Source: Erythrophleum ivorense (Eukaryota > Streptophyta > Magnoliopsida > Fabales > Fabaceae). Taken from it: DNA of 64,000 nt. The position numbers were made by a program, and so were the translations under genes. The notes below the pieces were generated by a model. The model had not been told where the DNA came from. It did no database searches and saw nothing but the letters and a program-made list of their open reading frames with translations. The first letter of the stretch is position 1. Each line of letters opens with the position of its first letter. Location of the stretch: positions 1,674,001 through 1,738,000 of the forward strand of contig JAIUCV010000118.1 of NCBI GenBank assembly GCA_026724425.1. Reading direction: 5' to 3'. Positions 13,301 to 25,427 of the stretch are shown here, in pieces.

Positions 13301-14724
13301 TAGGAATATGCTTCCATCAAGAACAAATTAACTTCATATTTATGTTCTAGCATAGAACTTGGTTCAATTTGCAATAGATAATAGGGCTGCAAATTAAATC
13401 CAATGGTTTGGCATAAATTTGTAATTAACTAATGTCAACAAGATGTCTAAACCTATGAGAACTTAACAAAAGAACATGTAGGCTTTTCATAGTAAAGGGA
13501 AATCATGCAATAAAGAAATAGGTAGGATTCTAACATCGCCCAGCATGAAAACTTTCTCATGAATCAATCAAAAGCTAACGTTAAATCATACCTAAAACTC
13601 ATGCTTAAATCAATGGCCAGAATTCATGATAACCTAAATCACCATAGAAGTTTACATCCCATAAAGTTTTGGATCTATCATCTTAGCATCAAAACATAAG
13701 GCAAATTGAACCTCTACATTAGGAAAAATATAAAACTTTAAACATTATTATGTCATACTAAATACTTTCTAAGATTCCTAATAATGCTTTACATGGAGTA
13801 ACACATTTTGAACTCTTATACAATAATGCGAAAAATCATATCTTACCTAATAATTATTACAACATTTCTTACCAAAGGTTTTAGCCTTCAAAATCTACCT
13901 AACCAGCCATAATGATACCCATGATTTCATTTGTAATCTTTCAAATTACTCCAACTTTCAAATTGGACCTTAGTCCCACACAATGCTCACTCTAATCCCA
14001 TGTGCGTAAGAAGAGATTCTTGTGAAAATGGAAATTAACTTAACCATCATTAATATCCTCATACCTTAAATAGCATGGTGTAGTTTTAGAACATACATTA
14101 TTATATACACACACCCAAATACTTAACAAAGAAACACATTGATGGGAATAGGAATTTAATATCCTATACGGTCTCCAATGTTACCTCAATTATGATTATG
14201 TTTGAGTTTTATAATAATGATTGAAGTCCCATTAAAGAACTTTTGTTCCACAAACCATATGAAAACCTAAACTCTAATACTAATTTTGTCACAATCTAAA
14301 GATATGACGACATGATTATGAGATAAGTCTCACAATTGCAAATCTAATGGAACGATTTAGAATTATGCTTCCTTACCATACTGAAACACTAGATAGGACA
14401 AGATCCAATTTAAAGACTTGCTTATGTAGAATACTACTTCATTAATTTTAAACCTTTAATTACATTATTAATTCATTCACATTTCCTATAAAAATTCCTA
14501 CAACAATTATAAATACAATAATATAAATAGAAGAGTTCCACTCTCAAGTAAATTAACTATGCAACCTACATTGGAGTGGGGGATCTTACCTATGGATTAG
14601 CATAGCTATATTATATTACAAGTTCTTAAAGGCATAATTATTATAAGTACACTACTTGCAGACAATATGAGGCATATCAATTGGATACTACCACCCATGC
14701 CCCAAGGTTAGAGCATGACTAATG
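10331..14724. other. Long AT-rich non-coding stretch
   Basis: There is no coding region with a recognisable domain. Short open frames (for example 10487-10702 and 10847-11098) have no family motif and no supporting splice structure. The composition suggests degraded retrotransposon or spacer DNA, but I cannot name a family. Confidence 0.45.
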
Positions 14725-15700
14725 TGTGACATCCATCTTTTATCACTTAGATTGCATAGTTGAATCATTATTAGCATGTTTTAGGAAAGGGAGAAGCCAA
14801 GGGAAAGCAAAGAGACAAGGAAAGCTATAAGAAAATTAAGGAAACTTCAATAAGTTGATTTCTTAATCATACTTTGGACTTTTCTTTTATTTAGCCAATC
14901 CTAATTAACATGTACACACTTAGTAAATGAGAGAATGAGACTTAAAGCATATTCATATCATGAGGTTAAGTAATATATCTCTTTGACTTTCCCTACTTAC
15001 TTACCTTTACTTAATTCTTTTTCAACTTGCATTCCCTAATGCATTGCCTCTTCCTTCTTCAATCATGGCCAAGAGATTGAAAGTTAAAGAGATCCATCTC
15101 ATTACATGACACTTAAGAAATTAAGTAAATCTAAAAGCATGACACCTGACAAGCTTGCAACATCACAAATTGACACTTAGAATTCCACTAACAGGTCACA
15201 CTTAACCAAACATTCTCAAGAGTAGGCGTCCACTTCCTCCTCACTCTCATAAATCATTTCCTTATCTCCTTGCATGATAAAACTAGAGAGAAATGGGAGA
15301 GAAATCCTCTATGGAAGAAAGCTTGGTTAGAAGAAAAAAGAAAATTCAAAGTTTGCATGTGATAATTACCTTGCTCTTTTTTCCTTGAGCTAGAAGATAA
15401 AAAGGTGTAGAATTTCTCAAGCTTAATTATGACCATTTTTATGTCTTAAATCAGATTTTGTTGGGAACTTTAGGAAGCTTTGGATGAAGGCAAGAGAGGC
15501 TTGAGAAGGGTCCTTTGTGGTATAATTCTAAATAAATTCTTTAAACTCTAGAAAGATATGTGATAAGCAATTTTTATAGCTATTTGATTGATGATAGTAT
15601 GAACTATTTGGACACCTTTAGAACTATGAAATTGGTTTTATTTTTAGCTGAAATGGTGGGTGTTGAATTAAGGGATCTCATAGCTCAAAATATTAGTTTA
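14725..15700 (+). repeat. Possible LTR segment beginning TGTGACATCC
   Basis: TGTGACATCC at 14725-14734 resembles the start of plant gypsy LTRs. The following kilobase has the look of an LTR with a transcribed leader: a pyrimidine-rich block near 15226-15270, then a purine-rich 'actagagagaaatgggagag' block near 15282-15301. No 3' end, primer site or coding domain was found, so this is a weak call. Confidence 0.2.
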
Positions 15701-15774
15701 TGAAAATTGTGGTAGAAGCAGAAGTAAAAGTATGCCATAAGTGAACTTAAAAGTATCAAGAACTAGTTCATGCT

Positions 15775-16308
15775 TTTAATAGTGATTTAAAAGCCCTAAA
15801 GTTGCTACTAAAGAACTTTAGTAGTGACATTTTGGTCATCAAAATATTGTTGCTAGCGGCACCAACACTAAAACTCTTTAGTGGTGACAAAGGAGTCACC
15901 ACAAGAAGCATATATAATGGCAACATTAATTTAGTTGGTTTTCTGTTCATTTAACCATTAAGAAGAGTTGCTACTAAAAGAAACTTTTAGTGGAGACCTC
16001 TAACACCACTAATAGTATGCTTTAACAGCAACCATTGATTGTCACCACTAAATATGAACTCTTAATGGTGACTTTTGGTCCCAACTAACTGTTTGCTTAG
16101 TGGCAATTTTTTTATTGTCGTCGCTAAATAAAAGTTATCACTAAATGTTTGCTTTAGCGATAGCTATTGAGTGTTGTCATTACTTCCAAATTTTTAGTAG
16201 TGACTTTTTTTGCCATTAAATGTCAACTTTAATGGTAACTCTTGATAAATGAGAATTTTTAGTGACAACAAAAATTGTCACTAAAAGTAGATTTTTTTTT
16301 ATCTTGTG
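15775..16308. repeat. CACTA-like subterminal hairpin array
   Basis: The segment is a dense array of sense and antisense copies of a tttagtggtgac-type motif. The clearest hairpins are GTGGTGAC/GTCACCAC at 15881-15902 (perfect 8-bp arms) and TTTTAGTGACAA/TTGTCACTAAAA at 16257-16286 (perfect 12-bp arms). It ends with a T-run and 'atcttgtg' at 16301-16308, a degenerate form of the TTTTTTGTAGTG end seen in plant CACTA elements. Arrays of short inverted motifs next to such an end are typical of CACTA subterminal regions. No transposase is present. Confidence 0.5.
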
Positions 16309-16840
16309 TTTAAAAATTAGTTTGTAATCCTATTAAGCATAAATAAATCCTTGAATACTCTAACAATATGAGTAATATCACAATCTAACATTCTAAAATT
16401 TAAATAAAAAAAAATGACGAGCAAATTATAGGAATAACAAATATTATATACAAAAGAGAAGGGAAATATTATTGTACAAATTTTAGAGTTTGAGAGAAAA
16501 TATTTCTCAACACATAAGAAGATAATCTATTCAAAGTGTTACACGTCAAAATGTGATCAGACTGACAATTGCCACCACCTTTGACCTTGGATTTAGAATC
16601 ACTAAAAAAGTGCCTGTCACATGAGAATCCTAAAAATAGAAAGAAAAAAGGGAAAAAAAAAAAGGCAAGGTAACTTAGGAAACATGCTCAAGAGAAGTTG
16701 GTTTTAGCTTATAAAATACATATACATACAACTCCAATAGAGTCATTTCATTTCCTTTTTTTGCTTAAAATTTTCAGTCAAATTTAATATTTGAATACTT
16801 ATAATTATGACTAATTTTAAGCTAAATATTATGTTACTTA
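16309..16840. other. AT-rich spacer between two hairpin arrays
   Basis: No gene or structural RNA is seen. There are poly-A/T runs and ordinary non-coding sequence. Confidence 0.45.
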
Positions 16841-17165
16841 CACTATCAAAGAAATGTTTTTAGTGGCAAGTAAAAAAAAAGGTTACCATTAAAAGTATCT
16901 TTTTTAGTAGCAACAAAAATAAGTTGCCACAAAAATCAATACTAAAGAGGTCTTTATTTTGGCAAAACTTTCAATGGCTACACAAAAATGGTTATCATTA
17001 AAAATCTTTTGTAGTGGCAAAAAAGTTGTTAAAAAACCTTTTAATGACAACATATTTTTAGTTGCTACAAAAGTCTTTTATTTTTTTTTTTTTGGTTAAA
17101 AAATCTTGATATTAAAACTTTTAATGCTGACCTTAAGAGGTTGCCATAAATTTTTTTGAAGAAAT
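16841..17165 (+). repeat. CACTA-like left end with subterminal motifs
   Basis: It begins cactatcaaagaaatg (16841-16856), close to the CACTACAAGAAA-type terminal repeats of plant CACTA elements. It continues with alternating tggcaac / gttgccac and aaaagtctttt motifs to about 17165, in both orientations. This would be a left end. I could not pair it confidently with a right end. The candidate at 25936 shares motif style, but its flanking triplet does not match. Confidence 0.4.
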
Positions 17166-19570
17166 ATATATAATATATAATAATTAATTAATTAATAATA
17201 TAATAAAAATAAAAAAGTAATAAAATGATATATAATAAAATATTTTAAAAAACCATTAATGCCTTTAGATGCAATTTTTTAGTTTCTTCTTAAAAATTCA
17301 AAAAGAAAGAAAAATAATAATAAAATATAAATAAAAAAACAATTGAATTTTTTCTTAATTTTTTTAAATGGTAACTTATTTAAGAGATTTTGTTTTGTTC
17401 AAGGTTTTAAGGACCTTATGATTTTTGGCCCCAAAAAGAAAAAAAAAGGACCTTATGATTAGGCTTAAGTCTCTTAAGATTAAGCTTGTGATAATTTAAT
17501 GGAAGCCTAAAACCCTTTAGGCGGCGTTTGGTATAAGGGTTATAAGCAAAAAAGGAAAGAAAAAATAGAAGAAAAGTAACTTTTGCACGTTTGGCTCATT
17601 TGGTAGCTCTTCCAATGACGCCCGGCATTCCATCAAATGTAGGTGTCTGCTATCCTTAGTTGGATCAAAGGAAAGAAAGCAAATGCAAGGGAGAGAAATT
17701 GTAGATGACCATTCTACCCTTAAATTTCTACTAATTGTATATCATTCTTTATATATATCTAAGCTACACTACATTGAAAATAGCTCAGGACCTATGTGCA
17801 AAGCATCTTAGATTTCCAACCTCGTCTCCATCTTCCTAGATCACCAGAGCTTGTGTACACTATTGGTGGCATGGGTTGCTATGACAACTTTCTTATATTG
17901 GTTTTCCTCTAGGTTGAACAAGGTGAAATTCATCATTTTTCCATCGATGACACTCAAAGAAGATGGTTGCTAAGGTAGAGAAGCTAACGATCAGAGCCAT
18001 AAAGCCACCACGACTGTTGATAGTTGCACATGCCTTAAGGTCAAGATCTTTAAAGGAGGAAGCTTCTCTGTTCACCTAGTGTAGGCCATTGTCAAAAAGT
18101 TAGGGCTCAAAAGGGCATTGCGTCCTATTTAATTTTTTACTATTCCTTTGTTTCAAAAATCTAAAAAACAAAGTTAAAAAACTTTTTTTTTTCATTTTTT
18201 TAATTTAGGGACATTATAGTCTTTTGGCCATTTTTCTTTTCTATTTTTCCATTCTTTCTATCTAACCAAACATTAAAAAAAAAGCATTGGATTCCCATTC
18301 CTCATTAGTCCAAACCAAATAAAATTTAGATCTCAAGATTTCTTTTCATTCCTATTCCTTTTCTCTTTTCACTTTCTATCAAACTTCATTCTACGTAACA
18401 GACAAAGCCTTAGAGTGTATTTCAAAACCAAAAAAAAAAAAAAAAGCAAAATCAAATTAAATTAAAAAAGAACAAAAACTCTATCAAAGAAAAGAGCACA
18501 ATGAACACTCAAGATAGAAAATGCAGAAGCAGTAAGGGAGGAAACCAACATGCTGAATGTAAAATTGATAAATACGTTTGAAAATGCAAAACGTAAAACA
18601 AGAACAAATTTTGAGTATGAATAGTTTAAAATTTAAATATACTGATAAAAATTAAAAATAATAGCCTATTAGTTTTGTAAATATAAATTAATAAAATTTA
18701 AAATCTTAGATAACACCCTTTATTGTGTAGTTAAATAAAATATATTTTTTTAAAAAAAAATTATATATATTGTTAAGATTTTATAATGATAGAGTGGGAT
18801 AAATCATCATTGTAGATAAACAGAATATTTTGGTTATCATAAAATAATGCCCATCACAAGATATAAACTTTTTTAAATTTGTTATTTAAAATAAAAACTA
18901 GAAAATTATTGTTTTCAATTTTTATTATTAAATTAAAAATTTAAACTTTAAAATTCATATATCTAAGATCTAAAATTTAATATTTAAAAAATTAATAGTA
19001 TAATGTTTTTAATTTATTATCAAATTTTAAAACTATATCATATATAATATATTATAAATTGATTTATTATATTATTATTTATTATGTCATATTATCTTAT
19101 ATATCATATGTTAATTTATTCTTACTTTTTCTTTTTCTTTTTCTTTTTGCCCACTTACCTTACCAAATCCCTTCATTGTCATTTCTTCTTTTCAAATTTT
19201 TTAAACTTCTATCCATTTTATTTTTCATTAATATCAAAGATAATGTTATTATTGTTAAATTACTGACTAAAAATTTAGGATTGATTATTTAATATAAAAT
19301 AATAGTTTTAAATCTTTTAACACTATCTTGTATGATTTTGAGTCTTATAAATATAAGAAAATACAAGTAGGCTTAAAAATTTCAAAAATATAGATTTAAC
19401 TAAAAAAAATCATTGTAAGCATTAACCCAATTGAACTAAATTGATTGCAACCAAAATTGAATAAATTCCTTTAAAAAAAATATTAACTTGTTTGGTTTGA
19501 TTTAGTTTTAATTCAAAACCACATCAAACAAAACTTATAATCACCCTTATTTGAAATCAATATAAAATAA
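17166..19570. other. AT-rich non-coding region with a possible 0.9-kb insertion
   Basis: Most of this is low-complexity AT DNA. From 17518 ('aggcggcgtttggt') to about 18412 ('caaagccttag') the base composition and the 'GGCGTTTGG' opening resemble non-autonomous DNA transposons of plants, but I could not match good terminal repeats. A 60-residue minus-strand frame at 17893-18075 has no recognised domain. Confidence 0.3.
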
Positions 19571-19938
19571 AAGGATTAAATATATTTATATTTTTTCTAA
19601 TTTCATAAAACTTGTAATTTTGTCTTTTAGTTTAAAAATAAACAATATTATTCTCTTTTTTTAAAATGATCTAATTTTGCCCCTTTGTGTCATAATTCAT
19701 ACAAAATGTTAATATTAAACTTAATAATTTGATAACCTAAACATTATTTATTTAATTGATACTTTGAGCTTCAAATCCTCATATTCTTGAGTTTGACATT
19801 AAATTTAGAACAAATTATGAGACAAGCAAACAAAGTTAGATCATTTTAAAAACAAGAGAACAATATTATTTATTTTTAAATTAAAATATTAAATATAAAT
19901 TTTTATAAAATTAGAAAAACCAAAAGTGTATTAAGTTA
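19571..19938. repeat. Foldback/MITE-like element, about 370 bp
   Basis: Two long arms are reverse complements of each other. The left arm runs from 'aaggattaaa' (19571) to about 19690 and includes aaaatgatctaattttg. The right arm runs from about 19820 (gttagatcattttaaaa) to 'ttaagt' (about 19936). Roughly 110 bp per arm pair with few mismatches, leaving a loop of about 130 bp. There is no coding capacity. This is the clearest inverted-repeat element in the window. Confidence 0.75.
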
Positions 19939-19957
19939 AAATGGAAACAACAATGTC

Positions 19958-20215
19958 ATATATATATATATATATATATTAACGATAAATAATTTTTATT
20001 TTTAATTAAAAAATAACTTCTCAAATATTTTTAAAATTTTAAATAAATAAATATTTAAAATTTATTAATATTTATTTATTATATTAAAATTTTAATATGT
20101 AATATTTAAAAAATATATTTTTATTTAATTTTTTTCGATCTAATTATAATTAGATCATAAAATCACAAACTAATGTTTTTATTGATTTAACTAATTTTAA
20201 TAACATTATATTTTT
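19958..20215. repeat. AT dinucleotide run and copy of a dispersed AT-rich repeat
   Basis: An (AT)n run lies at about 19958-19979. The following segment (about 20040-20215) contains 'aaaatttattaatattt', then 'ttaaaattttaatatgtaat', then an 'aattataatt' block. The same order recurs at about 25130-25310 and 37880-38040, so these are members of one dispersed family. Confidence 0.55.
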
Positions 20216-20217
20216 CT

Positions 20218-20745
20218 TTGAGGGACTTCTCCCATGGTCCTCCTACTCGTATCAAACTCCTGCTTTCGAGTTTTGCCATTTCTCCTCCATTTCAGCGAGC
20301 TTTGAGTCTCTTCCAGCCTTGGGAAGCAACGTCCCCTCAGTCCATTCAGGCAGCCACGTTTCGCAAGGTATGGTCACCTCTTCATTTGATGTTCAGCAAC
20401 CGTTCAGCCCTTTTTCCCTTCGTCCCGACGAAATTCAGCATCTATCCCTTATTTTTCTGCAGCTCATTTTTCACAAGGGCTGGAATTGTTCTTCCCACAA
20501 TGAGATTCTCTATTTCAGTCACTAAGACCTTGGCCATGGAGTTGCTTCGAGGTTGCCTTTTGTACAGCTGCATTTTGGGTATTTGGGGAGATTGACCTTC
20601 ATTCATCTTGGTAAATTCGAAACTCCTTCCTTTTCTGGCTATGTTTGGATCAAAGTGAAATTACCATCCCTTCTACATTGCCATGGTGGTGGTGAGCTTA
20701 AAATTTGGGATCTTGTTTGGTTTGGTAAATTGTTGCTATAGGGGT
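20218..20745 (+). other. GC-richer patch, possible remnant of a transcribed gene
   Basis: Base composition rises sharply compared with both flanks. A plus-strand open frame runs 20218-20595 (125 codons) but has no ATG start near its beginning and no domain I recognise. The sequence at 20368-20373 (cgcaag|gtatgg) would be a good splice donor, and 'ttttctgcag' at 20453-20462 a good acceptor, so a spliced transcript is possible. I do not assign a function. It could be a captured gene fragment or the 5' end of a degraded gene. Confidence 0.25.
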
Positions 20746-23140
20746 CTCCATTGTTTTTGGTTATTGCAGTGAGACCGTTTTAAGAGGGGTCTGGATGTCT
20801 CTGTGTGTATTCTACAGTATTGTTTAAAGCATGCACACCAAGTGTTTGATAAAATGCTTGGAAGAGAAACTCATAGTAAAATCATTTGCTAATCATTTGT
20901 AAATGCTATTTCTATTTGGTCAATTCTTGCTCATTTGGTGGCGCTGATGGTGAGAGATCTAGGCGCATTGTTTTATGCTTGTATTAGTCGGAAGTAATCC
21001 TGCCAAATTTGCATGCCCTTTACTTTTTTTTCATCTGTCACTTGCCATTTGGTAAGGTAGTGCAAGTTCTTAAGTGGTGCTGATTTTCCTCAATTCTTTT
21101 TAATTAGTTATTACTTTAAGCTTTAACATTGATGTAGTTTCCTAATGAAGCATATTAATAGCATGATCTAGAGAACAATATTGACGACTCTCCAAACTTA
21201 TATCATTATTTGCAGCATTTTAAATTAGAAGAAAAAAGTGATGCAGAGTGTTAACTTTCTTGATAATTGCATGTACTAATGTAGATATTATGGGTATGTC
21301 TAGATCTCTTTCGTTACTTGCTACTTTTTTTTTTTAATATATATTTTGTGATATTATTTTAATTAGTGGCTTTTTTCAATTCGAGCATCTCAATGATCAA
21401 AACTATTTTTATCAAGTTCTGAGATGGGCTTATTCAATTAGAACCTATAGCATAGTGTCTTTTGCTGTTCTGTGGGGTAGAGGCCAATATTATGGTATTG
21501 GCCCATATGTTTGATGGGGCTTCTGGTTTAAAGGGGAGAAACATTAGATCACGCATGAAGCAACTTTGCACGAGGAGGCAAGGTGGGTGCTTTTCATGGA
21601 TGAGCAACAACACGCAGAGAGAGAAGAAAGGAAGGCAAAGGAAGAATAATAATATCTTTCCTGCTCGTCATTTTAAAAGTCGTTGAACAAAAAGAGGTTT
21701 AAAAATGGAAAAAGAAAAAGAAAAAAGAGTAAAAAATGGGGGAGATAGGACAAAGATGCTGAGGAGATTCTCTTTCCTCTCTGAGTGTTGAGCCATTATG
21801 AACGGCTAGAAAATGCTTTACGGGAAAGAAAAAAGAGAGAGAGAGAGAGAGAGAAGAATCAATTTTATCTAGTTTAAGGTACTTTACTTTATGGAAAACT
21901 TAAAAAAAGAGTCAATTTTATGTAGTTTAAGGTACTTTACTTTATGGAAAATAACAAAGAAAAAAAAAGTTGAGAAGAGTCAATTTTATATAGTTTAAGT
22001 ATGATTTGTTCTTGTTATAATGAAAATTGGGTGACAGCTTGGGCTTCACGTTTTGTTCTTGCTTTATGAATGAAAAGGTTCTGATATCTCCTTTCCCCCA
22101 ATTCAGTATTCTCACCATGACTGATGTTGTTTAAATTGATTAACATGGATTTTATATTATGTTCTTACAACAGCAGCATGTAGCCTTCTTTAAATTGCTT
22201 TGAATGACTCTTCCTACCTATTTGCATATCTAAAATATAATTTACTCGTATACAACGTAATTTACTGATGCTTAACTTTGTAATTTTAAGAATAGAATTT
22301 TACTGCTGGAAGAGACCTCTAAACCTTTCATATGTAATCTTAGTAGACTGATACATACATACATACATACATATTTGATAATTTATGGTGCATATGTTGG
22401 ATTTGATCTTTCCGTACCTGTGTTTCAACAATTTATCTTGTGAAATCCTTTTACTGTTCCATTGTGTTTCCCCCCTTCCCTTTTTTTTCTCATACATATA
22501 CGCATAATTGCACAAATGCACTATTCTCCAATAAACACGCAGGGAGAGACTACACATGGAATACAACTTCAAACTTTGATTTACATGTGAATGACTCAGA
22601 AAGAAGCATGCCACAGGTTAAAATTCACACCTTTAATTTGTATTTATGGGGTGTGTCTCTATATATATATATATTCACTCGATTTTTTAGTTCATTTGTT
22701 AAAAGTAAAATACTTTTTTGGTATTTATTTATATCTAACCATTAGCTTTCTTGTTACTCGTACCAAAGTTATATAATGATGTATATCTCTTGTACTCTCC
22801 CTGACATATTTACTTATGTTAAATTATTTCCTTATTTAACTCGGTTGTGGTGATTTCTGCTCTACTTTTTGTGTTTATTTCCAGAGCTTGGAATTGCCAA
22901 ATTATTCCAAGTATTTGGGTGGAATTTTAATTTAAACGAACACTTAAAATGATTGACTTTGATCAGAAGTGTTGGACCATATATTAACCAAAAAGGGTTT
23001 AATCATGGGCTAGACAAGAGTGTGTACTTTATCAACTTTTTATTTGGGCTGGTCTTCGTCGGAAGGATAAGCCCGACCTTGAATTCTGGCCTAATGCTGT
23101 TTTCATTATGAATGTGCATCTAACCAATTCGTTTCTTTCT
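20746..23140. other. Non-coding region with microsatellites and exon-like scraps
   Basis: It contains a (GA)n run at about 21836-21854, an (ACAT)n run at about 22348-22372 and a (TA)n run near 22659-22671. Segment 22541-22614 is flanked by 'acgcag' and 'cacag|gttaaa' and is open, so it resembles a small plus-strand exon, but I recognise no protein family. Nothing else is supportable. Confidence 0.3.
21856..22010 (+). repeat. Short tandem repeat, 53- and 68-bp spacing
   Basis: A block reading tcaattttat-N-tagtttaagg recurs at about 21859, 21912 and 21980. The first two copies also share ggtactttactttatgga. They are separated by variable A/G-rich spacers, next to a (GA)n microsatellite. Confidence 0.7.
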
Positions 23141-23154
23141 TTTTTTTTTTTAAA

Positions 23155-23330
23155 GTCAGGTGAATATTATTAATAAAAATAAAAAATTGGGGTACTGAGC
23201 AAGTAGGGGGATTGTTGAAACCCAAATACAGCCACCGGCAATGTATCTAGCATGTTGTACAAAATAATGAGCTACTCTGTATCCAAACAAACCACCAACT
23301 GGACGATTTGTCTCTCGATTATTTCATTTA
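23155..23330 (-). pseudogene. LINE/RNase H-like C-terminal fragment
   Basis: The minus-strand translation from about 23310 reads RETNRPVGG, then YRVAHYFVQHARYIAGG, then WVSTIPLLAQYP. The spacing R-x-x-N...AH-x-x-A...AR...W...P..L resembles the end of the RNase H-like (RVT_3) domain found at the C-terminus of plant LINE ORF2 proteins. A poly-A-like tract lies on the expected side in minus orientation. It is a short fragment, so the call is tentative. Confidence 0.35.
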
Positions 23331-24559
23331 GATTGGAAGTTTTTACCTTATCAATAAATTCCCCTTGTGGCTACTAATGCCTTTTTTTTCTTCCTTTAAT
23401 TTATTGTTTTTGGTCATTTTATGCGGATAGAAGTATTTGTTTGGATATATTACAAAATCAGGGAGTCCTATGTATGATGTAGCTGCTATCCTCCCATCTA
23501 TCAAGATGTCATCTAGTAATTTATACTCACTAGTATGAAGTATCTGCGTTTTTTTTTTAATGTATATTTTGCAAAAGAAGGAAGCAAGTACATGTTTTGT
23601 ATACCGTTAAACCTGGTGTGAGGCTTTGTGATATATATGCTAAAATTGTACATTGCAGAGAAATCATATGGATGAAGCCCCATTATAGGTGTGTGACTAA
23701 GAAACTTTTGCATGTTGTAAATAGAACATGTCTGACGCGTAATCCTGGGCTGTACGTATACCCTTGGTCTTGGCCTAATTTAGAGGTTCAATGGCAGTTA
23801 GGTTACACCGATAATAAGGCTAAACAAAATTGAGTAGCTACTAGGAAATTGTTGGAGGGCTGCTCCAAAAGGATTTGGATATACTGCAGTGGAAGATTTG
23901 GATCGTCTTGATCTATTTAATTTTTTTTAGATTTTGAAAATAATGTTTTTTATAATATACAAAACATAAAATAAAAATGATTTTTTAATTGTGAACCTTT
24001 GAAAAAAGTAATGTTTTAACTTAAAAATATAAAGAAAAAATGTAAACCATTTAGATTTTGATTTGAATGGTTGAAATCTTATAGGAGAGAGAATTGATAG
24101 GAAAATAATGGAAAGGATCTAAATTTGCTCCAAAACCTTTATTTCGTATTTGTCATCACAAAATATGGCACATTCTCGGGTTCAAAGTTGAAATTAAGAG
24201 GATTTTTTTTTTAATTTTTGGATTAAAAATTCCAAGTTGCTAATATTGGGCTTATATTATACCAAACATTACCGTGGAGAACATTATTGGCCGTGTCCAA
24301 TGCTAAGTACCTTGCTAGTGCCCAAGTTTTTATTGGCAATGCATGTCTGATTATTGATGATAGCTTATCTTTGTTTTATCGGTGACTGTAGCAAGAGTAT
24401 ACACCTTTAAGCAAAAGCCACAATTTAAGAACGCTTAACTTCATTAGATTGGTATGATTGACTTTAGATCTTCTTTTACTCTCTCTTTAATCATTTAATT
24501 GGCTATTTATATTTTTAGATTGGTATTCTAGGTATTTATAATTTTGAGTATTTTTCATT

Positions 24560-25310
24560 ATTATGAAAATTGGATTGGACCGACTGGTTTGATTGGTTGG
24601 ACCGAAAATCAGTCTATGGTCTAGTCCAATTAGCCCTCGAAACTGGATGGCTTAAGAATCAATTAAGAATCAGAAAAATCAATTGGGTCACTGGTTGAAT
24701 CAGGTCGTAGTTTATTTAGCAAAATTAACAATGCTGCAACTCAAACTTGCTTGAGTCCTCTTGGCATGTAAGCGTATCCCTATCATTGAGTTAGAATGCA
24801 TCTTCAATTATAATATGCAATATTTAATATAAAACTTTTATTTTGATTCTATTTTAAAATAATTTATTATGGTTCTATTTTAAAATAGTAAAATGACCAA
24901 TAACCGAATTGAATTTTAACCATTAGCATGATGGGCAATATATTTTTCATTTTTCATTGAACCATTATTATTGTTTTGTCTATAACTTAAAATTTTAATA
25001 TAATATATGAGAAATAAAAATAAAATTTATATGATTTTTATAAAAATTATGAAAATATATTTTTAAAAAAGTAAATATTAAATATTATGTAATGTATGAT
25101 TCATTTTTATATACAATGAGTCGTAGCATATTTTAAAATTTATTAATATTTGTTTGTTATTATTTATTATCCTAAATTTTTAATATATAAAATTATATAT
25201 ATTTAATTATCAATGATTCGACTATAGTTTAATTATAATTGAATCAATAAACCGTGAATTAGTGGTTTTGTCAGTTTAATGACCAATCCGATTTTAAAAA
25301 TATTGGTATT
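24560..25310. repeat. Foldback-like repeat with GGATTGG ends
   Basis: The left part (about 24565-24720) carries attggattggaccga and further 'accgactggttt' variants. The right part (about 25190-25310) contains their rough reverse complement (gaccaatccgatttt). The middle is AT-rich and its right portion belongs to the dispersed family also seen near 20.1 and 37.9 kb. No protein is encoded. It is a probable non-autonomous DNA element. Confidence 0.4.
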
Positions 25311-25427
25311 TCCCCTTGACTTAAGTTTTCCAGTGGTTTTTTTTTCTAATATTGCATGTGTAAATATATTAATCTAAGTCAACTTTATGCTTTTTTTTTT
25401 TTGCCATCAAGTTTGTGCATTTTCAGA

